Below, piece after piece: positions 60,673 to 64,000 of a stretch of DNA of 64,000 nt; positions within the stretch are counted from its first letter, which is position 1, and each line of letters opens with the position of its first letter. The translations under genes were made by a program, and so were the position numbers. Source of the stretch: Carnobacterium gallinarum DSM 4847 (GTDB lineage: Bacteria; Bacillota; Bacilli; Lactobacillales; Carnobacteriaceae). Below the pieces are notes generated by a model. The model was not told the origin of the DNA, searched no databases, and saw only the letters and a list, made by a program, of their open reading frames with translations. Location of the stretch: the NCBI RefSeq assembly GCF_000744375.1, contig NZ_JQLU01000005.1, positions 1,302,001 to 1,366,000 of the forward strand. Reading direction: 5' to 3'.

Positions 60673-62151
60673 ATGGTTAAAAAAAGTAATTTTAAAAAGA
60701 TAGCCTCACTTATTGGAGTGTTCGTCATTATATTTTCATTTGTATTTCCTGCTATGATAGTCTCTGCTGAAGGGGAAATAACGGATACAAAATTGAAAGC
60801 TGTACAAGAAAAAGGTTTTTTAGTTGTTGGACTATCGGCAGATTATCCACCGTATGAATTCCATCAAACGATTGATGGCGAGGATAAAATTGTTGGTTTT
60901 GATATTGATATAGCCAATAAGGTTGCAGACGATATGGGTGTTAAACTAGTGATTACCGAAATGAATTTTGATAGTTTATTAGGTGCTTTACAAACAGGAA
61001 AGCTTGATATGATTATTTCTGGTATTGCGCCAAGTCCGGAACGATTGAAGCAAGTTGCATTTTCTGAGCCTTATATGGAAGTTACACAAAAAGTGATTGT
61101 GCGTAAAGGCGATGGAAAGAAATATACGAAGGTGACTGATTTTGACGGTGTCAAGGTGGGCGTGCAAAAACAAACTACTCAAGAAGCATTGGCTAAAAAT
61201 GAATTGTATGGTTCAAAGCCTGTTTCGTTACAGAAGGTCCCGGATTTAATTTTGAATTTGCAAGAAAAAAAGGTTGATGCATTGGTTTTAGAAGGTCCTG
61301 TCGCTGACGCGTACTTAAGTCAGAATGATGATATGGAATATGCTGATGTGAAATTTACTGATGGGGACAAACAAACGGCAGTGGCGATTGAGAAGGATAA
61401 TCCAGCCTTTAAGGCGCAGATTGATAAGTCTATTAAAGAAATTAAAGATAAAGATTTATTAAAGGGTTATCAGGAGAAAGCTAGAGAGTTGATGTTCCAA
61501 AAAAGTAGCTTTATTCAGCAATATGGTAGTTATTTTGTTAAAGGAACGATGTATACAATTTTGTTAGCGATTATTGGTGTTATTTTTGGGGCTATTCTGG
61601 GTTCAGTACTAGCCTTAATGAAATTATCTAAAACAAAATTATTGCGTTGGCCAGCAGCCATCTATGTAGAGTACGTTCGTGGAACGCCGCTTTTAGTTCA
61701 GACGTTCATAGTCTTCTTTGGTGGAACGGCATTGTTCGGGCTTGATCTTTCGGCCTTTACTTCGAGTTGTATTGCGCTATCTTTAAACAGTGCCGCTTAT
61801 GTCGCTGAAATTATTCGTGCAGGAATCAAAGCTGTGAATAAAGGGCAAACAGAATCTGCTCGTTCGCTTGGAATGAGTCAAGGGCAAAGTATGCGTTATA
61901 TTATTTTGCCACAAGCCGTTAAAAATATTTTACCCGCTTTGGGGAATGAATTTGTTACAGTTATCAAGGAGTCTTCAGTTGTTTCCGTAATTGGAGTGAC
62001 AGAGCTAATGTTTCAAACGGGTGTTGTTCAAGGAGCTAGCTTTAAACCGTTCTTACCGTTAGTTATTACCTCATTGATTTACTTTGTCTTAACGTTTACG
62101 TTATCGAGATTATTAGGAGTGGCAGAACGTCGTATGCAGGCAAGTGATTGA
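60673..62151 (+). CDS. Amino-acid ABC transporter, substrate-binding/permease fusion
   Basis: The 493-residue protein has a signal peptide or N-terminal helix (about 10-34), a type 3 solute-binding domain (about 37-275; GLSADYPPYEFHQTIDGEDK, GFDIDIANKVADDMGVK, DMIISGIAPSPER), and a C-terminal permease domain with about five helices (YVEYVRGTPLLVQTFIVFFG, SAAYVAEIIRAGIKAV, QAVKNILPALGNEFVTVIKE). Such fusions, like GlnP of lactic acid bacteria, import glutamine, glutamate, asparagine or arginine. The ATPase gene is not adjacent; it must be elsewhere. The start is the ATG at 60673 after GGAAGG. Confidence 0.92.
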   Translation: MVKKSNFKKIASLIGVFVIIFSFVFPAMIVSAEGEITDTKLKAVQEKGFLVVGLSADYPPYEFHQTIDGEDKIVGFDIDIANKVADDMGVKLVITEMNFDSLLGALQTGKLDMIISGIAPSPERLKQVAFSEPYMEVTQKVIVRKGDGKKYTKVTDFDGVKVGVQKQTTQEALAKNELYGSKPVSLQKVPDLILNLQEKKVDALVLEGPVADAYLSQNDDMEYADVKFTDGDKQTAVAIEKDNPAFKAQIDKSIKEIKDKDLLKGYQEKARELMFQKSSFIQQYGSYFVKGTMYTILLAIIGVIFGAILGSVLALMKLSKTKLLRWPAAIYVEYVRGTPLLVQTFIVFFGGTALFGLDLSAFTSSCIALSLNSAAYVAEIIRAGIKAVNKGQTESARSLGMSQGQSMRYIILPQAVKNILPALGNEFVTVIKESSVVSVIGVTELMFQTGVVQGASFKPFLPLVITSLIYFVLTFTLSRLLGVAERRMQASD

Positions 62152-62239
62152 TAAATAAAGTAGCCTCTATTGCAGAAAAGCTAAGCCTTTCTGTAGTCAG
62201 AGCTTCCATTGGCTAGATAAAGGGAAAGTAGGGGAAGAA

Positions 62240-63391
62240 ATGGATTATAAAAAATTAGCAAAACATCATCAAGTGGCTTCGTTGAATATTCTAGCAGATA
62301 TTGGAACATTAGCTAAAAATACACCAAATTTAATTGATTTGTCGATAGGCGATCCGGATTTAATTACAGATGATCGGATTATTCAACAAGCTTTTTTAGA
62401 TGTGAAAAATGGACATACGAAATACACTGAATCTGGCGGAAGTGCTGATTTGATTGAGTCGATTTTGAGCTTTTATCAGCGCTTTTATCAGTTGTCCTTT
62501 GAAAAGGATCAAGTTAGAGCAACTGTTGGCGCGTTACACGGGATGTATTTAACATTGCAAACGATTTTAGATGCGGGAGATGAGGTAATTATTCATGAGC
62601 CGTATTTTTCACCCTATAAAGATCAAGTGGTGAATTCTGGAGGTGTCCCTGTCTTCATTCCAACCTATGAAAAGGATGGTTTTGCAATTGATATTGCCGT
62701 TTTAGAAGCAGCGATTACCAATAAAACGAAGGCTTTGATTTTAAATTCACCAAATAATCCAACGGGAGCTGTTTTTTCTCAGGAGACATTTAAACAAATT
62801 GCTGAGTTAGCTAAGAAGTACGACTTTTTTATTTTATCTGATGAAGTCTATGATGGGTTTAGTTTTTATGATGAGTTTGTCCCGATGGCAACGTATGCGC
62901 CCGATCATACAGTTACTTTTGGGAGTTTGTCGAAGAATTTTTCGATGACTGGTTGGCGGATTGGTTACATGGTGGCACCGAGCTATTTAAATGCAGCAGC
63001 GAAGTTATTGAATGAGGGAATTACCTATTCAGCACCAACGCCTTCACAGCGAGCAGCTATCTATGCTTTGGATCATGCGGAGGAGCTGATACCTAAGGTT
63101 AGCGAGGTGTTTAAGGAGCGTTTAGAGTACGTTGCACAGCGAGTTGCAGAAATTCCTTATTTGTCCTTACATCCGCTAAAAGGGAGCATTTACGCGTTTA
63201 TCAATATTAGTAAAACTGGGATGGATTCAATGGCATTCAGCCAATATGTTTTACAAGAAACTCAAGTTTTAGTTATTCCAGGTTTAGCTTTTGGAGAATC
63301 TGGAGATCGCTATGTTCGTTTAGCGGCTACGCAAAATCGAGAAATTTTAACAGAAGCGTTTAATCGCTTGGCGCAGTTAACGTTTGATTAG
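62240..63391 (+). CDS. Aminotransferase class I/II, PLP-dependent
   Basis: The 383-residue enzyme has the fold type I pattern: LSIGDPDLITDDRI, TVGALHGMYLTLQTILDAGDE, NSPNNPTGAVFS, the LSDEVYDGF aspartate and the PLP lysine in SLSKNFSMTGWRIGY, and the C-terminal arginine in DRYVRLA. Its closest relatives are aspartate- or alanine-type aminotransferases. It follows the amino-acid importer by 88 bp and the T-box-controlled transporter, so it probably acts in amino-acid metabolism here. AGGGGAAG precedes the ATG. Confidence 0.88.
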   Translation: MDYKKLAKHHQVASLNILADIGTLAKNTPNLIDLSIGDPDLITDDRIIQQAFLDVKNGHTKYTESGGSADLIESILSFYQRFYQLSFEKDQVRATVGALHGMYLTLQTILDAGDEVIIHEPYFSPYKDQVVNSGGVPVFIPTYEKDGFAIDIAVLEAAITNKTKALILNSPNNPTGAVFSQETFKQIAELAKKYDFFILSDEVYDGFSFYDEFVPMATYAPDHTVTFGSLSKNFSMTGWRIGYMVAPSYLNAAAKLLNEGITYSAPTPSQRAAIYALDHAEELIPKVSEVFKERLEYVAQRVAEIPYLSLHPLKGSIYAFINISKTGMDSMAFSQYVLQETQVLVIPGLAFGESGDRYVRLAATQNREILTEAFNRLAQLTFD

Positions 63392-63816
63392 CAAAATTTC
63401 AGTCTTTGTTATCTAATGAAGTGAATTCTGCTATAAATATTTTCCAATTCGTGGACGTTTAAAAAAAGCAGTAAGAATAACAAAAAAAATAAAAAAATTC
63501 TGTGATTTTAGAGTGGATTTGATTAGTGAATAAAGGTACATTATCAAGGGTAAATCTAGAAATAGAGAGAATTAGTATTTTTTATATTAATGGAATTTCT
63601 CCTTTCTTACAAATTTGTAAGGAAGGATGATTTGTGATTAAATGACGGTTTTAAATAGTTTTTGTCATTTATCAAGACCTTTTTAAAAGCTTTTGGATAG
63701 TTTTTTTATATATTAAGATAACTAGTGATCATTTTGTTTTTTTAATTTATCATAAATCTGAAATTTTAAAAAAATAATTGACTCAATTATGTATTCAAGT
63801 ATTGTGATAGATGTGC
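63392..63816. other. A/T-rich intergenic region with one palindrome
   Basis: There is no coding pattern that I can support. The palindrome TCCTTTCTTACAAA/TTTGTAAGGAAGGA (63600-63627) has a single mismatch and no T-run, more like a protein-binding site or mRNA end structure. Promoter elements for the last gene follow. Confidence 0.5.
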
Positions 63817-63822
63817 TATATT
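63814..63822 (+). promoter_or_regulatory. Extended -10 element before the last gene
   Basis: TGCTATATT forms an extended -10 (TGN plus TATATT), about 90 bases before the start codon. A weak -35 (TTCAAG) lies 17 bases upstream. Confidence 0.4.
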
Positions 63823-63912
63823 TTAACTGCACTAATAATAAAATAGTATAAGTAGTCAATAAAAATCGACGGGAGACTGAAGCATATTTTAATTAAGGAG
63901 GTAAATGTTTAG

Positions 63913-64000
63913 ATGTCATCAATTGATAAGTATTGGAATGATAGATTAATCTATCATATTGGGTTTGTTGCTAAAATCATGAAAATGGATGGCGCAATCG
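63913..64000 (+). CDS. Small protein, paralogue of 38292-38528 (3' end outside window)
   Basis: AAGGAGG (63895-63901) precedes an ATG at 63913, and the frame reads MSSIDKYWNDRLIYHIGFVA then KIMKMDGAI up to the window edge. It shares the Y-W-x-D-R-x-I-Y pattern with the small protein near the actin-like gene, so both belong to one family. Only 29 codons are visible. I do not recognise the family. Confidence 0.6.
   Translation, partial: MSSIDKYWNDRLIYHIGFVAKIMKMDGAI

Overview
The window comes from a low-GC Gram-positive chromosome, most likely a member of the Lactobacillales (Carnobacterium- or Enterococcus-like). The basis is strong AGGAGG ribosome-binding sites, frequent cre-like sites, many phosphotransferase and RpiR/Mga/BglG-type sugar regulators, a class 1A dihydroorotate dehydrogenase, a T-box leader, and a substrate-binding/permease fusion typical of the group. 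The genus is inference. I saw no rRNA, tRNA, CRISPR array or complete insertion sequence.

Positions 1-17345 are a carbohydrate region. It starts with the end of a Gfo/Idh/MocA-type oxidoreductase that overlaps a GH2 glycosidase. An RpiR regulator is divergent from a gluconate module (6-phosphogluconate dehydrogenase plus gluconokinase). Two GH29 alpha-L-fucosidases face away from each other across a shared control region. A long operon follows: two LplB/LplC-type permeases, a large solute-binding lipoprotein, a YesL-like membrane protein, a transmembrane AraC-type regulator and a GH1 beta-glycosidase. This importer has no ATPase beside it; an MsmK-type shared ATPase lies about 30 kb away (46764-47870), preceded by cre-like sites.

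Positions 17346-31440 hold an Mga-like regulator, the remnant of a surface protein, a pair of exported proteins of unknown function, the complete mannitol operon (mtlA-mtlR-mtlF-mtlD) and a second RpiR regulator. After these come a decayed stretch, a secreted SdrD-B-like repeat protein, and a small acetyltransferase/VOC/chorismate mutase operon.

Positions 31422-38528 are the most unusual part. An actin-family ATPase, a long coiled-coil membrane protein ending in ten Asp/Phe-rich 39-bp repeats, a second coiled-coil protein with a Glu/Asp/Tyr-rich head, a DUF1266 membrane protein and a Lys/Arg-rich multi-pass membrane protein without a normal start codon sit together. A small protein beside them has a paralogue at the right edge of the window. 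I read the cluster as a candidate chromosomal, membrane-linked actin-like filament system; this is inference from fold motifs and gene order.

Positions 38529-64000 are mostly ordinary housekeeping and accessory genes: a LytTR/DUF3021 pair, a YbhN-like flippase-type protein, a histidine phosphatase, LysR and MarR regulators, DUF805 and DUF975 membrane proteins, threonine synthase, a DHA2 drug transporter, MsmK, a second Mga-like regulator, a DUF915 lipoprotein, a MATE transporter, a dihydrofolate-reductase-like protein, a glycerol dehydrogenase-like enzyme, PyrDA and an amidase. An MFS transporter under a probable T-box leader, a fused amino-acid ABC importer and an aminotransferase close the window. 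A 41-bp palindrome resembling two fused IS3-family ends lies inside the terminator between the dehydrogenase and pyrD.
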